From NCBI RefSeq assembly GCF_014647515.1, contig NZ_BMPI01000038.1, positions 1 to 64,000 of the forward strand: a stretch of 64,000 nucleotides of DNA, read 5' to 3'. The notes under the pieces were generated by a model. That model ran no database searches. It had not been told where the DNA came from and saw only the letters and a list, made by a program, of their open reading frames with translations. The position numbers and the translations under genes were made by a program. Of the stretch, positions 49,216 through 59,958 are shown piece after piece (position 1 is the stretch's first letter; every line of letters starts with the position of its first letter). This DNA is from Dactylosporangium sucinum (GTDB lineage Bacteria > Actinomycetota > Actinomycetes > Mycobacteriales > Micromonosporaceae).

Positions 49216-50310
49216 GTGGACCGCACGACGAGCTACGCCGAGAACTGGCACCGCCAACCCAGCCCGTTCGACGACACCGGCCGCCTGCCCGACGACGGCC
49301 AGTGGTCGATCATCGCCGCGCTGTGGCTGCTCGCCGCCTGGGGCCGGTCGCCCGGCTGGCGATCGGAGTCCTTCCTCGGGACCGCCGCCGACCGGTCGAG
49401 CCGTCCGTGGGGCGAGGTGCCGCCGCTCGCCGACCTGTCCGCGGCCGGCGGGTTCACCGCCCAGGGGGCCCGCGTCCTGACCGCGCAGGTGCAGGCCGCT
49501 CCCGGCCGGCCGTACGAGCCGACCCGGCCGCAGGACGCGGTGCGGGCCGAGGTCGCCGCGCTCCTCGCGGCCCGCATCCCCGCCGCCGACGAGCGGACCG
49601 GGCGCCTCCTCGACTTCCTGGGCGAGCGCCTGGTCGTGCCGTATCCCGACCTGCTGCACGTCGAGGCCGGCGACGACGCGCTCCACCTGCTACGGCGCGA
49701 GCACAACGGCCGGGTCCTGCGCATCACGGTCGCGCCGGCCGAGCCGGTCGAGGACACCGACCTGCGCACCCGGCTGGCCTGCCTCTTCACGCTGCTCGGC
49801 CGGTTGCTGTGGGTCGACAACAACAACCCCGTCTCGTTCCGGGCATGGATCGGCCCACGCGGAGACGCCGACGCCACCCAGTGGTGGGTGCGGACGCGGG
49901 AGGATCCGCCGGACGCGGTGCCGGAGCTGCTCCCGCTGACCGAGGAGGAGTTCCGCCGCGGGATGGACCAGGTGGTGCGGGGGTCGCTGATCGGCGACTC
50001 CGACGACGAGGACGACGAGGACGGCGAGGACGGCGAGGACGGCGAGGACGGCGAGGACGGCGAGGACGGCGAGGACGGCGAGGACGGCGAGGACGGCGAG
50101 TGGCCGCCCGAGCTGCCGCCCGGCCACCTCGCCGGCCATCTGTGCGCGGACCTCGTCGACCTCCTCCTGACCCGGGTCGAGGACGTGGAGCTGCTCGCGT
50201 ACGCCGGCTACTTCCCCGTCACCGACGAGCCCGACGAGGAGCACAACGCCACCGTCGTCATCGTCGGCGCGCGGGAGGTCGCCGTCCTCGACATCGACCT
50301 GCTCGGCTAG
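49216..50310 (+). CDS. Uncharacterised protein with DGE tandem repeat
   Basis: A 364-residue soluble protein of unknown family. An N-terminal globular part (1-255) includes W-S-I-I-A-A-L-W-L-L-A-A-W and L-L-W-V-D-N-N-N-P-V-S-F-R-A-W. A strongly acidic stretch (about 260-295) of D-D-E units and nine exact D-G-E units comes next. The C-terminal 70 residues are again globular (G-H-L-A-G-H-L-C-A-D-L-V-D-L-L and V-V-I-V-G-A-R-E-V). The start is supported by the divergent layout. Its stop overlaps by 4 bases the end of the convergent SUKH gene. Confidence 0.6.
   Translation: MDRTTSYAENWHRQPSPFDDTGRLPDDGQWSIIAALWLLAAWGRSPGWRSESFLGTAADRSSRPWGEVPPLADLSAAGGFTAQGARVLTAQVQAAPGRPYEPTRPQDAVRAEVAALLAARIPAADERTGRLLDFLGERLVVPYPDLLHVEAGDDALHLLRREHNGRVLRITVAPAEPVEDTDLRTRLACLFTLLGRLLWVDNNNPVSFRAWIGPRGDADATQWWVRTREDPPDAVPELLPLTEEEFRRGMDQVVRGSLIGDSDDEDDEDGEDGEDGEDGEDGEDGEDGEDGEDGEWPPELPPGHLAGHLCADLVDLLLTRVEDVELLAYAGYFPVTDEPDEEHNATVVIVGAREVAVLDIDLLG
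50020..50100 (+). repeat. Nine exact copies of GACGGCGAG
   Basis: Nine identical 9-mers in frame encode (Asp-Gly-Glu)9, preceded by two GACGACGAG units. Perfect identity at all nine copies, including third codon positions, indicates recent slippage expansion. Confidence 0.95.
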
Positions 50311-51695
50311 CCGCGCAGCCGGGCCGCCCACTCCAGCGCCTCGGCCAGCGGCATCGGGTCGGTCACCGCGGCCGCGGCCAGGCGCGGCGGCACGGTGTCC
50401 AGCCGCTGCCACTGCGCGCGGGAGGCCTCCAGGACCCGCAGCCCGGGGAGCGCAGCGAGCTGCTCCAGCCCGTCGACCTCGACGCCGGCCACGTCGAGGT
50501 GCGCGAGCGCCGGGAGCGCGGCCAGCGCCTCCGCCGGGACCGGGTGCCGCAGGCCCCGCAGGGTCAGCTTCCACAGCGTCGGGTGGCCGGCGAGCGCGCG
50601 CACGTCGACCGAGTCCGCCGTGATGGACAGGAACTCCAGCGGTACCGCATGCGCCAGGGAGCCGCAGACGCGCCCGGCGCGGTTGATCGACAGCTGGCGG
50701 AGGTTCCGCAGGCGGGCCAGCGCGGCCAGGTCCACGTCACCGGCGTCGTTGAGGTAGAGCTGCTGCGGGTCGCGGGCGTCCGCGACGGCGGTGACGACCT
50801 CGCAGTGCGGGCTGTCCGGGGACCGTCCGCCGCCGTGGCGCAGCAGGGTCAGAACTCCGTCGGCGACGTACCCGACCGGGCCGACGATGTTGCGGCCGTA
50901 CTCGACGAGCTGCCCGGGCCGCCCGCCGGGCGCCGGGTCGAGGTCGACCGCGCACCAGTCCCCGCCGTTGTCGCTCGCGATCGTCACCCACCAGTCGCTG
51001 CGCGAAACCCGCCGCACGACGCCGGGTGGGTAGGACTCGAAGACGACCGGCTCGACCCCGAAGACGCCGTCGTTCCAGCCGTACGAGCCGGGCTCCCCGG
51101 CCAGGTACTCGGCCACGACCTCGTCCAGCGGCAGCAGCGACTGCGCGCCGAGCAGGCCCTGCTCCCGCGGGTCGGCGCGGACCGTCCGGTACAGCGCGCG
51201 GACCTCCTCCGGCAGCCGCAGCCCCATCGCGGTCTCGGCGGCCAGCAGGTCCGCCTCCGAGCAGCCCTCGCCGAGGTGGGACGGGCCGCCGGGCCGCTCG
51301 ACGAAGGCGCCCACGAGGCCGCGCACCTCCGCCAGCACGGCCGGGTCGGTCGGGCGATCGGCGACGGCGGTGCCGGGCGGCCGGGGCATGCCGGGCGCAG
51401 GGTGGTTCGGGTGACGGTACTGCGGGTCGAGGGCGACCCGCACCGGCGCCAGGCCGTCGAGCTCGAACGCGTGGCTCACCACCCCGCCGAGCACCTCGAC
51501 CACGAGTGGGCGTGCCTCGCCCGGCGGGCGCATGGCCTCCTCGTACTCCCACAGCGCGTCGACCAGCCCGCGGGCGGAGCCGGAGCCGACCCGCCGCCGC
51601 CAGTGCTCGTCGTAGGCGAAGAACGCCAGGCCGCCGTTGTGGCAGAGCACCTGGAGGGTGCCGTCGACCAGGCGGGCAAGATCCGTAACGGGCAT
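50307..51695 (-). CDS. SMI1/KNR4 (SUKH) family protein with leucine-rich C-terminus
   Basis: A 462-residue protein. Residues about 140-270 form a SUKH domain: C-S-E-A-D-L-L-A-A-E-T-A-M-G-L-R-L-P-E-E-V-R-A-L-Y-R, then W-N-D-G-V-F-G and G-D-W-C-A-V-D-L-D-P-A-P-G-G. The C-terminal third (about 310-440) has leucine-rich-repeat-like units (L-R-N-L-R-Q-L-S-I, L-A-H-L-D-V-A-G-V-E, L-P-G-L-R-V-L-E-A). SUKH proteins are frequent immunity proteins against polymorphic toxins. No toxin is recognised next to it, so a housekeeping role is equally possible. Confidence 0.78.
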   Translation of the reverse strand: MPVTDLARLVDGTLQVLCHNGGLAFFAYDEHWRRRVGSGSARGLVDALWEYEEAMRPPGEARPLVVEVLGGVVSHAFELDGLAPVRVALDPQYRHPNHPAPGMPRPPGTAVADRPTDPAVLAEVRGLVGAFVERPGGPSHLGEGCSEADLLAAETAMGLRLPEEVRALYRTVRADPREQGLLGAQSLLPLDEVVAEYLAGEPGSYGWNDGVFGVEPVVFESYPPGVVRRVSRSDWWVTIASDNGGDWCAVDLDPAPGGRPGQLVEYGRNIVGPVGYVADGVLTLLRHGGGRSPDSPHCEVVTAVADARDPQQLYLNDAGDVDLAALARLRNLRQLSINRAGRVCGSLAHAVPLEFLSITADSVDVRALAGHPTLWKLTLRGLRHPVPAEALAALPALAHLDVAGVEVDGLEQLAALPGLRVLEASRAQWQRLDTVPPRLAAAAVTDPMPLAEALEWAARLRG

Positions 51696-51726
51696 GGGGT
51701 CACCGTAACGGGGGTACGATCCGGCC

Positions 51727-52179
51727 GTGCTGCCGAGTTGCTACCTGTTCGAGTTCAGCGTCCAGCCCGGCGGGATGCGGCAGGGGGACGTGCACGCCTA
51801 CCCCGACCTGGCCGGCATCCGGCGGGCGTTCGAGCGGCGCTACTTCGGGTTCGACGACGACTTCGTGGCCGAGATCATCGACTCTGGGGCGGTGCTGCAC
51901 CTGTGGGTCGTGGAGCGCGGGACGCTCACCGGCGGGTTCGACCTGCACCCGTTCCTGCGTAAGGACGATGACCGGACGACCCTGGACTGGGACGCGATCG
52001 CGGCGGTCGCCCCGGTGCTGCCGGGACCCCTGCTCGGCGACGGGACGTTCACGCTCACGGTGCCGAAGCTGCCGCACCCCGAGAGCTACCTCGGGCTCGC
52101 CGACGAGCTCCACGCCGGGCTGAACGACGTGGAGCTCGGCTACGACGAGGACACCGAGGGCCGCTCGCTCGACGAGTGA
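51727..52179 (+). CDS. Uncharacterised protein, 150 aa
   Basis: A 150-residue protein of unknown family, divergent from the SUKH gene. It reads as an alpha/beta fold: C-Y-L-F-E-F-S-V, G-I-R-R-A-F-E-R-R-Y-F-G-F-D-D-D-F, V-L-H-L-W-V-V-E-R-G. It has an acidic C-terminal tail. The last 40 bases overlap the 3' end of the convergent condensation-domain gene. It may form a pair with the SUKH gene through the shared 31-bp promoter gap. Confidence 0.55.
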   Translation: MLPSCYLFEFSVQPGGMRQGDVHAYPDLAGIRRAFERRYFGFDDDFVAEIIDSGAVLHLWVVERGTLTGGFDLHPFLRKDDDRTTLDWDAIAAVAPVLPGPLLGDGTFTLTVPKLPHPESYLGLADELHAGLNDVELGYDEDTEGRSLDE

Positions 52180-53501
52180 ACGCCCGTCGACGCCGACGGG
52201 TCCAGCGCCGCCTCGACCGCGACCGCCTCGACGCCGCGCAGCAGCGCCTCGGTGTCGGCCGGGGAGATCACGTGGGTGTCCATGAAGACGATGAGGCCGA
52301 CGCCGTCGTCCGGCAGGTCGTCGACGTGGACGATGAGCGGCTCGAACGGCACGTCCTGCCGGGTCGTCCAGCGGAACTCGCTCCGGGCCGCGACCTCGGA
52401 CAGCGCCGCGGGCACCGGCAGGTCGGCGGGCTCGCCGCGGCGGTCGTTGAAGTAGCCGGGCAGCTCCAGCGCCGGGCCGCGCTCGGCGACCACCCGGGCG
52501 ACGAGCGCGTCCAGCTCGGCCGGGTCGTAGTAGGCGTGCTTGTAGGTGGTCATCGCCGAGCGCCGGGCCCGGTCGAGCGCCTCGGCGAGGGTCGCGTCCG
52601 CGACGTCGAGGGAGCAGATGCCGTACTGCGCGAGCATGCACACCACGCGGTCGAGCCCCGGCCGGAACCGGTTGTTGACCATGGGCCGCAGCACGACCGG
52701 GTTCGCGGTGGTGACCCGTGCGAGGGCCACGGCGAACATGGCCAGCAGCGCCGGCGCCGAGCCGACGCCGGTGCGCGCCGTCACCGCCCGCAGGGCCGGG
52801 GCGAGCGCGTACGACGTGAACTCGCCGCGCCAGTGCCGCGGCTGCCGCGGGTCGGTCGACTCGCGGTACCGCCGGAGCGGCATGGACCGCAGAATGCCCT
52901 CCCAGTGCCGCATGGCGAGCCCGTGCTGCCGCTGCCCGGCGGGCGTGGCCTGCCAGCCGGCCTGCTCGATCGGCTGCAGCTCGGGCAGCGGCGCGTCCTC
53001 GCGGCGGGCCAGCTCGTCGAGCAGCACCCCCGCGCCGAAGCCGTCGGTGACCAGGTGGCACATGACGACGACGGAGTGCGTCAACGCACCGCCGCTGCGG
53101 ATCGCCGCCATGCGGATCGGCCAGTCGGCGGCGAAGTCGTAGGGGTCCTCCTGGTAGCGCAGCCGGACCGCCTCGGCGACCGCGGCCGGGTCGTCCGCGC
53201 CGGCGTCGACGACCTCCAGCGTGATCTGCCCGGCGCCGGCGACGACCTGCCGGGGGTGGCCGGCGTCGTCGAACGTCAGCCTGGTGCGGGCGGTCGGGAA
53301 GCGGCTCATGAGGTACCGCAGCTGGCCGGCCACGTCGTCGACGCTCGTGCCGGCGGGCAGCGGCCCCCACGCCCCGTTCGGCAGCCAGGACTCCTGGCGC
53401 ACCATGGCCAGCCAGATGTCCCGCTGGCCCCAGGAGAGCTCGGCCTCCCCGGCACCGGGACCCGCGAACTCGACGACGACGCGCTCCGCGACCGTGATCA
53501 C
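52140..53501 (-). CDS. Free-standing condensation-domain protein (paralogue 1)
   Basis: A 453-residue protein with the fold of NRPS condensation domains and no attached carrier or adenylation domain. E-L-S-W-G-Q-R-D-I-W-L-A-M is the N-terminal C1-like motif. The catalytic motif reads V-M-C-H-L-V-T-D-G-F-G, keeping the second His and Asp-Gly of HHxxxDG but with Cys for the first His. N-N-R-F-R-P-G-L-D is a C5-like segment. GTG 53501 lies inside the palindrome at 53496-53510. A close paralogue is encoded at 54986-56269 beyond an MFS gene. It may be an acyl- or amide-forming enzyme acting on a free small molecule. Confidence 0.82.
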   Translation of the reverse strand: MITVAERVVVEFAGPGAGEAELSWGQRDIWLAMVRQESWLPNGAWGPLPAGTSVDDVAGQLRYLMSRFPTARTRLTFDDAGHPRQVVAGAGQITLEVVDAGADDPAAVAEAVRLRYQEDPYDFAADWPIRMAAIRSGGALTHSVVVMCHLVTDGFGAGVLLDELARREDAPLPELQPIEQAGWQATPAGQRQHGLAMRHWEGILRSMPLRRYRESTDPRQPRHWRGEFTSYALAPALRAVTARTGVGSAPALLAMFAVALARVTTANPVVLRPMVNNRFRPGLDRVVCMLAQYGICSLDVADATLAEALDRARRSAMTTYKHAYYDPAELDALVARVVAERGPALELPGYFNDRRGEPADLPVPAALSEVAARSEFRWTTRQDVPFEPLIVHVDDLPDDGVGLIVFMDTHVISPADTEALLRGVEAVAVEAALDPSASTGVHSSSERPSVSSS

Positions 53502-53510
53502 GTCGTGATC
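53496..53510. promoter_or_regulatory. Palindrome GATCACG-T-CGTGATC in the divergent promoter
   Basis: A perfect 7-1-7 inverted repeat overlaps the start codon of the leftward condensation-domain gene (53501). It lies 48 bases before the start of the rightward MFS gene. It is a likely shared operator. Confidence 0.6.
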
Positions 53511-53557
53511 CTAAACCCGCTGGACATCAAGCCTTGTGGAGGTCATACCGTCGCAAC

Positions 53558-54913
53558 ATGAGTATTCGCGGCGACCGGAGGACCTTCTTTCACCTGCTCG
53601 TCAGCACGCTGCTGGTATCGGTGACGAACTTTACGGTGTGGTTCGCCATCACGTTCTACACATACCTGGAGACCCGCTCGGTCTTCGCGACCGGCGTGGT
53701 GGGCGGCATCTTCCTGGTGTTCACGGCGCTGACCGGCATCTGGTTCGGCAGCCTGGTCGACCACCACGGCAAGAAGACGATGATGCAGGTGTCGACGGTG
53801 ACGTCGCTGGTGTTCTACGCCGTGGCGCTGGTCGTGTACCAGTTGGCGCCCGAGGGCGCGTTCAAGGACCCGGCCAGCGGGTGGCTGTGGTCGATGATCA
53901 TGCTGCTCATGGTCGGGGTCATCGCCGGCAACATCCGCGGGATCGCGCTCCCGACGCTGGTCACGGTGCTCATCGACGAGGCGGGCCGGGACAAGGCGAA
54001 CGGCCTCGTCGGCACCACCTCCGGCGTCACGTTCCTGGTGACCTCGGCGATCAGCGGCATCCTGGTCGGCTTCGGCGGAATGCTGTGGGTGCTGGCGCCG
54101 GCGCTCGTCGTGCTGGCCGGGGCGATCGTGCACCTGGCGGTGGTGCCCGTGCGCGAGACGGCGGCCGCCGCGGCTCCCGCTCCGGAGCTCGAGATCCAGC
54201 CGACCAGAGAGCCGACGACGGAGCCGGCGAAGCGGCGCGTCGACCTGCGCGGCACGATGCGGGTGGTGTCCGGGGTGCCCGGCCTGACCGCGCTCATCGT
54301 GTTCTCGGCCTTCAACAACCTGCTCGGCGGCGTCTTCATGGCCCTCATGGACGCCTACGGGCTGTCGCTGGTGTCGGTCCAGACGTGGGGCCTGCTGTGG
54401 GCCGCGATCAGCACCGCGTTCATCATCGGCGGCCTGCTCATCGCCCGCACCGGCCTGGGCCGCAACCCGGTTGGCCTGCTGCTGGCCATCAACCTGGTGC
54501 TGTGGACGGTGACCCTGCTCTTCCCGCTGCGCTCGTCGATCGCGCTGCTCACCGTCGGCATGTTCGTCTACATGATCCTGGTCCCCTATGCGGAGGCGTC
54601 GGAGCAGACGATCCTGCAGAAGGTGGTGCCGTACGAGCGGCAGGGCCGGGTCTTCGGCTTCGCCCAGAGCGTGGAGCAGTCCGCGTCGCCGCTGACGGCG
54701 TTCCTGATCTCGCCGGTGGCGCAGTACGTCTTCATCCCGTTCATGACGGACGGGTTCGGCGCCCGCACGATCGGCGGCTGGTTCGGCACCGGCGCCGACC
54801 GCGGCCTGGCCCTGGTGTTCGTGCTGACCGGCATCATCGGCATCATCGCGACCGCGCTCGCGCTGCGCTCCGGCCCGTACCGCCGCCTTCGCCACCGCTA
54901 CGCCGGCGAGTAG
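53558..54913 (+). CDS. MFS exporter between two condensation-domain genes
   Basis: A 451-residue transporter with about twelve membrane helices. The MFS motif A appears as G-S-L-V-D-H-H-G-K-K-T between helices 2 and 3. A cytoplasmic loop of about 50 residues (E-L-E-I-Q-P-T-R-E-P and following) divides the two halves. It resembles drug and siderophore exporters such as the EntS group. Its position between two condensation-domain genes suggests it exports or takes up their product. ATG 53558; TGGAGG lies 14 bases upstream. Confidence 0.88.
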   Translation: MSIRGDRRTFFHLLVSTLLVSVTNFTVWFAITFYTYLETRSVFATGVVGGIFLVFTALTGIWFGSLVDHHGKKTMMQVSTVTSLVFYAVALVVYQLAPEGAFKDPASGWLWSMIMLLMVGVIAGNIRGIALPTLVTVLIDEAGRDKANGLVGTTSGVTFLVTSAISGILVGFGGMLWVLAPALVVLAGAIVHLAVVPVRETAAAAAPAPELEIQPTREPTTEPAKRRVDLRGTMRVVSGVPGLTALIVFSAFNNLLGGVFMALMDAYGLSLVSVQTWGLLWAAISTAFIIGGLLIARTGLGRNPVGLLLAINLVLWTVTLLFPLRSSIALLTVGMFVYMILVPYAEASEQTILQKVVPYERQGRVFGFAQSVEQSASPLTAFLISPVAQYVFIPFMTDGFGARTIGGWFGTGADRGLALVFVLTGIIGIIATALALRSGPYRRLRHRYAGE

Positions 54914-54985
54914 CGATCGACGGCCGTCGTCAACCCGGCGTCCAGCTGATTGACTTGTACCCATGGACGGCGACGATTGATCGCT

Positions 54986-56269
54986 GTGACGAGTCGGATG
55001 CTGGTGGGGTTCGACGGGGAGGGCGCCGGGGCCGGGGAGCTGACCTGGGCGCAGCTGGGGATCTGGCAGACCATGGTCCGCACGGGACTCAGCATGAACA
55101 TCGGGGGCGTGGTGGCCGTGCCGCCGGGGACGACGCCGGACGAGATGGCGCGGCTCCTGCGGTACCTCGTGAGCCGCCACCCCGCGCTGCGCACCCGGCT
55201 GCGGTTGCGCCCCGACGCCCGGCCCGAGCAGGTCGTCTCGGCCGCCGGCGAGGTGCCGCTCGACATCGTCGACGACGAGTCACCCGACGAGCTGCTGCGC
55301 CGCTACGAATCGGCACCCTTCGACCACGAGCACGAGTGGCCGGTCCGGATGGGCGTGGTGTGCCGCGACGGGGCGGTGACGCACGTCGTCATCGCGTACT
55401 GTCACCTGGCCGTCGACGGCTTCGGCATCGACGCCCTCGTCCGCGACATGCCGAACATGGACCCGGCGACCGGCGAGCCGACGGCCCCGCCGCCCGGCCT
55501 GACGCCGCTCGACATGGCGCAGCGCCAGCGGACGCCGTCCGACCTCCGGCAGAGCCAGAAGTCGCTCCGGTACTGGGAGCGCCTCCTGCGATCGATCCCA
55601 ACCGATCGCTTCGGCGGGTTGGGCGAGCCGCAGGAGCCACGGTACCGGGAGTTCGTGCTCCGCTCCCCCGCGCTGCACAACGCCGTGCGCACGGTCGCCG
55701 ACCGCACGGGCGTCGGCTCCGGCTACGTGCTCCTGGCCGCCTACGCGGTGGCCTTGGCCCGGCTCACCGGCTCGCCGACGAGCGTCGCCCAGCTGGTCGT
55801 CAACAACCGGTTCCGCCCCGGCTTCGCGGACGCCGTGAGCCAGAGCACCCAGCTCGGCCTGTGCGTGATCGACGTGCCGGACCCGGCCGGCGACCTCGAC
55901 GAGGTCGTCGTGCGCGGGTTCAACGCCGCGACGAACGCGTTCATGCACGGCTACTACGACCCGCTCGCCCACAACGACCTGCTGGCGCGAGTGGCGGCCG
56001 ACCGCGGCGAGGTCGACATCGCCGTCATCGTCAACGACCGCAGCCGCTTCCCGGCGGAGGTCTCCGCCACCCCGGGGCCGACCGAGACGCGCTGGGGCGA
56101 GCAGGCCGACGCGCTGGACGCCGGCCTGAACATCAGCTTCGACAGCACGGACGACGCGGTCGAGGTGACCGTCCGCGCCGACACCCACCGCCTGTCGCCC
56201 AAGTCGATCGAGTCGCTCGCCCGCGAGATCGAGGCCGTCACCCTGGAGGCGGCGGCCCAGCGTTCGTAG
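54986..56269 (+). CDS. Free-standing condensation-domain protein (paralogue 2)
   Basis: A 427-residue paralogue of the protein at 52140-53501: G-E-L-T-W-A-Q-L-G-I-W, Y-C-H-L-A-V-D-G-F-G-I-D, N-N-R-F-R-P-G-F-A-D and Y-Y-D-P occur in the same order. It shares the Cys-for-His change before the catalytic His. The start is GTG 54986 by alignment to the paralogue; ATG 54998 is possible. A TTGACT box lies at 54950. Two different copies suggest either successive acylations or a heterodimer. There is no carrier protein gene in the window. Confidence 0.82.
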   Translation: MTSRMLVGFDGEGAGAGELTWAQLGIWQTMVRTGLSMNIGGVVAVPPGTTPDEMARLLRYLVSRHPALRTRLRLRPDARPEQVVSAAGEVPLDIVDDESPDELLRRYESAPFDHEHEWPVRMGVVCRDGAVTHVVIAYCHLAVDGFGIDALVRDMPNMDPATGEPTAPPPGLTPLDMAQRQRTPSDLRQSQKSLRYWERLLRSIPTDRFGGLGEPQEPRYREFVLRSPALHNAVRTVADRTGVGSGYVLLAAYAVALARLTGSPTSVAQLVVNNRFRPGFADAVSQSTQLGLCVIDVPDPAGDLDEVVVRGFNAATNAFMHGYYDPLAHNDLLARVAADRGEVDIAVIVNDRSRFPAEVSATPGPTETRWGEQADALDAGLNISFDSTDDAVEVTVRADTHRLSPKSIESLAREIEAVTLEAAAQRS

Positions 56270-56308
56270 CCCCCGCAGCCCGGCCTCAGCGATGCGACCG
56301 GCCTCGGT

Positions 56309-57100
56309 TCAGGGCTTGCGGGCCAGCCCACCGTACAGGGCCGCCTGGGCGTCGGTCTGCGGCTCGTCGCGCTCGGGCCGCCAGCGCAGGATCGGGACCA
56401 CGCCCGGGTCCGCCAGGTCCAGGCCGGTGAAGAACCGGGCGACCTCCTGCTGGTCGCGCAGGCGGGTCGGGATGCCGCGGGCGCGCATGACCTGCACGAA
56501 GCGGCCCCACGACTCGGGCTCGAAGTCGGCCGTGGTGTGGGACAGCACCAGGTAGCTGCCGCTGGGGAGGGCGGACATCAGGCGCTCGACAATGCCATAC
56601 GCCGCCTCGTCGTCCTCCACGAAGTGCAGGATCGCGAAGAGCAGCAGCGCCACCGGCTGCGACAGGTCCAGCGTCGAGCGCAGCTCGGGCGCGGCCAGGA
56701 TGGCCTCGACGTCCAGCAGGTCCCCGTCCACGTAGGCGGTGCGCCCCTCCGGGGTGCTGTCGAGCAGCGCCCGGGCGTGGGTCAGGACGATCGGGTCGTT
56801 GTCGACGTAGACGATCCTCGACGTCGGCACGGCGGACTGGGCCACCTCGTGGACGTTGGGCGACGTCGGCAGTCCGGTGCCGATGTCGAGGAACTGGCGG
56901 ACGCCGGCCTCGGCCGCCAGGTGCCGGACCGCGCGGCGCAGGAAGGCCCGGTTCTGCAGCGGGGCGGTCGCCGCGTTCGGGTTGACCTTGAGCGCCTCCG
57001 CGGCGGCCTCGCGGTCGGCGGCGAAGTTGTCCTTCCCGCCGAGCAGGAAGTCATACACGCGCGCCGGATGCGGGCGTCCGGTGTCGAACGGTGCGGCCAT
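56309..57100 (-). CDS. SAM-dependent methyltransferase (DUF574 type)
   Basis: A 263-residue methyltransferase of the large actinobacterial group with N-terminal R-V-Y-D-F-L-L-G-G-K-D-N-F and SAM motif F-L-D-I-G-T-G-L-P-T-S-P-N. V-Y-V-D-N-D-P-I-V and L-D-L-S-Q-P-V-A-L-L follow. Members are abundant in streptomycetes and Micromonosporaceae and usually orphan. ATG 57100 begins M-A-A-P-F-D-T-G. It converges with the second condensation gene (39-bp gap), so a link to that system is possible but not shown. Confidence 0.9.
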   Translation of the reverse strand: MAAPFDTGRPHPARVYDFLLGGKDNFAADREAAAEALKVNPNAATAPLQNRAFLRRAVRHLAAEAGVRQFLDIGTGLPTSPNVHEVAQSAVPTSRIVYVDNDPIVLTHARALLDSTPEGRTAYVDGDLLDVEAILAAPELRSTLDLSQPVALLLFAILHFVEDDEAAYGIVERLMSALPSGSYLVLSHTTADFEPESWGRFVQVMRARGIPTRLRDQQEVARFFTGLDLADPGVVPILRWRPERDEPQTDAQAALYGGLARKP

Positions 57101-57318
57101 GGGGACAGCATAGTGACCGAGCCCACGCCCGCGGCGGCCGGCGCCGACCTGCTCGTCCCGGAGGGACGGGACTGACGAAGCGGGCCGCCGGTTGCACGGC
57201 GGCGGCAGGGCAAGGGTAAACCTGCACGTCATCGGATCGATACCCGACGTTGTGCCTGACCGTGACCGAACCGGCGGAGCGTCCAAGGTGGACGGTAGCG
57301 GCTGGACGGGGGTCCGCG

Positions 57319-58782
<1,464 letters not shown>

Positions 58783-58794
<12 letters not shown>

Positions 58795-59904
58795 CAGCGC
58801 GTCGAGGGCCTGCAGCGCCGGCGCCGGGTCCCGCCGACCGAGACCGATGCGGAACCGGTCGGCGGGCACCGGGCCGGTCCGCGACTCGTACAGGCTCGCC
58901 GGGAGCAGGATCACGCCCGCCGCCTCGACCGCCCGCCGGCACCACGCCTCGACGCCGTCCGCGCCGCGGTACCGCGGGAACGCCATACACCCGCCGTCGG
59001 GCCGCCGCCACTCGAACAGGTCGCCGTGCTTGGCGAAGAACGCGTCCACGAGCAGCAGGTTGGCCGAGACGATGCCGCGGTTGCGGGCCAGGATCCGCTC
59101 GCGGGCGTGCAGGGCGACGGTGGCCAGGTGCTCGCTCGGCCCGGCGTTGCAGATCGACGTGTAGTGCTTGTGTCGTTCGAGCGCCTCGAGGACGGCGTGG
59201 TCGCGGCAGGCGATCCAGCCGACGCGCAGCCCCGGCAGCCCGTACGCCTTCGACATCACGCCGACCGAGAGCGCCGTGTCGGACAGGTCGGCGGCCTGCG
59301 GCAGCGGCGCGTCGAACTCCAGGCCGCGGTACACCTCGTCGGACAGCAGCCGCGCGCCCGCCTCGGCACACAACTCGACGAGGCCCTGCCAGGTCGCCCG
59401 GTCGGGCAGCGCACCGGTCGGGTTGTTCGGGAAGTTCACCGCGACGAGCGTGGTCGTCGGGCGCAGCGCGGCCCGGACCGCGTCGAGGTCGAGCCGCCAG
59501 CCGTCGGCCGGGTCCAGCGGGACGGCGGTGACGTCGGCGCCGCCTTCCAGCAGGACCGTCTCGGTGGACTGGTAGCCGGGGACGACCACGATCGCGTGGT
59601 CGCCCGGCCCGGCGAGCAGCTGCACGGACCAGTAGATCGCCTCCTCCGCGCCGGCGAAGACCAGGACGTCGTCGGGCGTGCACCGCTCGTAGGTCGCGGC
59701 GATCGCCTCCCGCAGCTCGGGCGTGCCCCAGGTCTCGACGTAGCCGAGGCGGAGGGCGTCGAAGGCGTCCCGGTCGCCGCCGAGCTCCAGCAGCTCCCCG
59801 ATCGTGAGGGTCTCCGCGTCGGAGCCGGCCAGGTTGTACCGCGCGACGAACTCCCACCGCGAGAAGTACGTCTCCAGCCGGAAGTCCGGCAGCCGTGATC
59901 TCAT
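58783..59904 (-). CDS. PLP-dependent aminotransferase (class I/II)
   Basis: A 373-residue fold-type I enzyme. N-F-P-N-N-P-T-G-A-L-P, L-L-S-D-E-V-Y-R-G-L (Asp to the pyridine N) and V-M-S-K-A-Y-G-L-P-G-L-R-V-G-W (Schiff-base Lys) are all present. Arg near the end (R-F-R-I-G-L-G-R) binds the carboxylate. It transfers amino groups between an amino acid and a 2-oxo acid; the specificity is not readable. The substrate could be an amine precursor for the condensation-domain proteins 2.5 kb away, but this is speculation. Confidence 0.9.
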
Positions 59905-59958
59905 ACGCCCGCAGCCTACGACGTGTGCCGCCGCTCGGCGATCCGAGCGAGCCGGCGG

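Noticed and set aside
53536..56430. Plus-strand 960-codon frame across the MFS and condensation genes
   Set aside because: It overlaps two well-supported genes in a different frame and is dominated by Arg/Pro/Gly without motifs.
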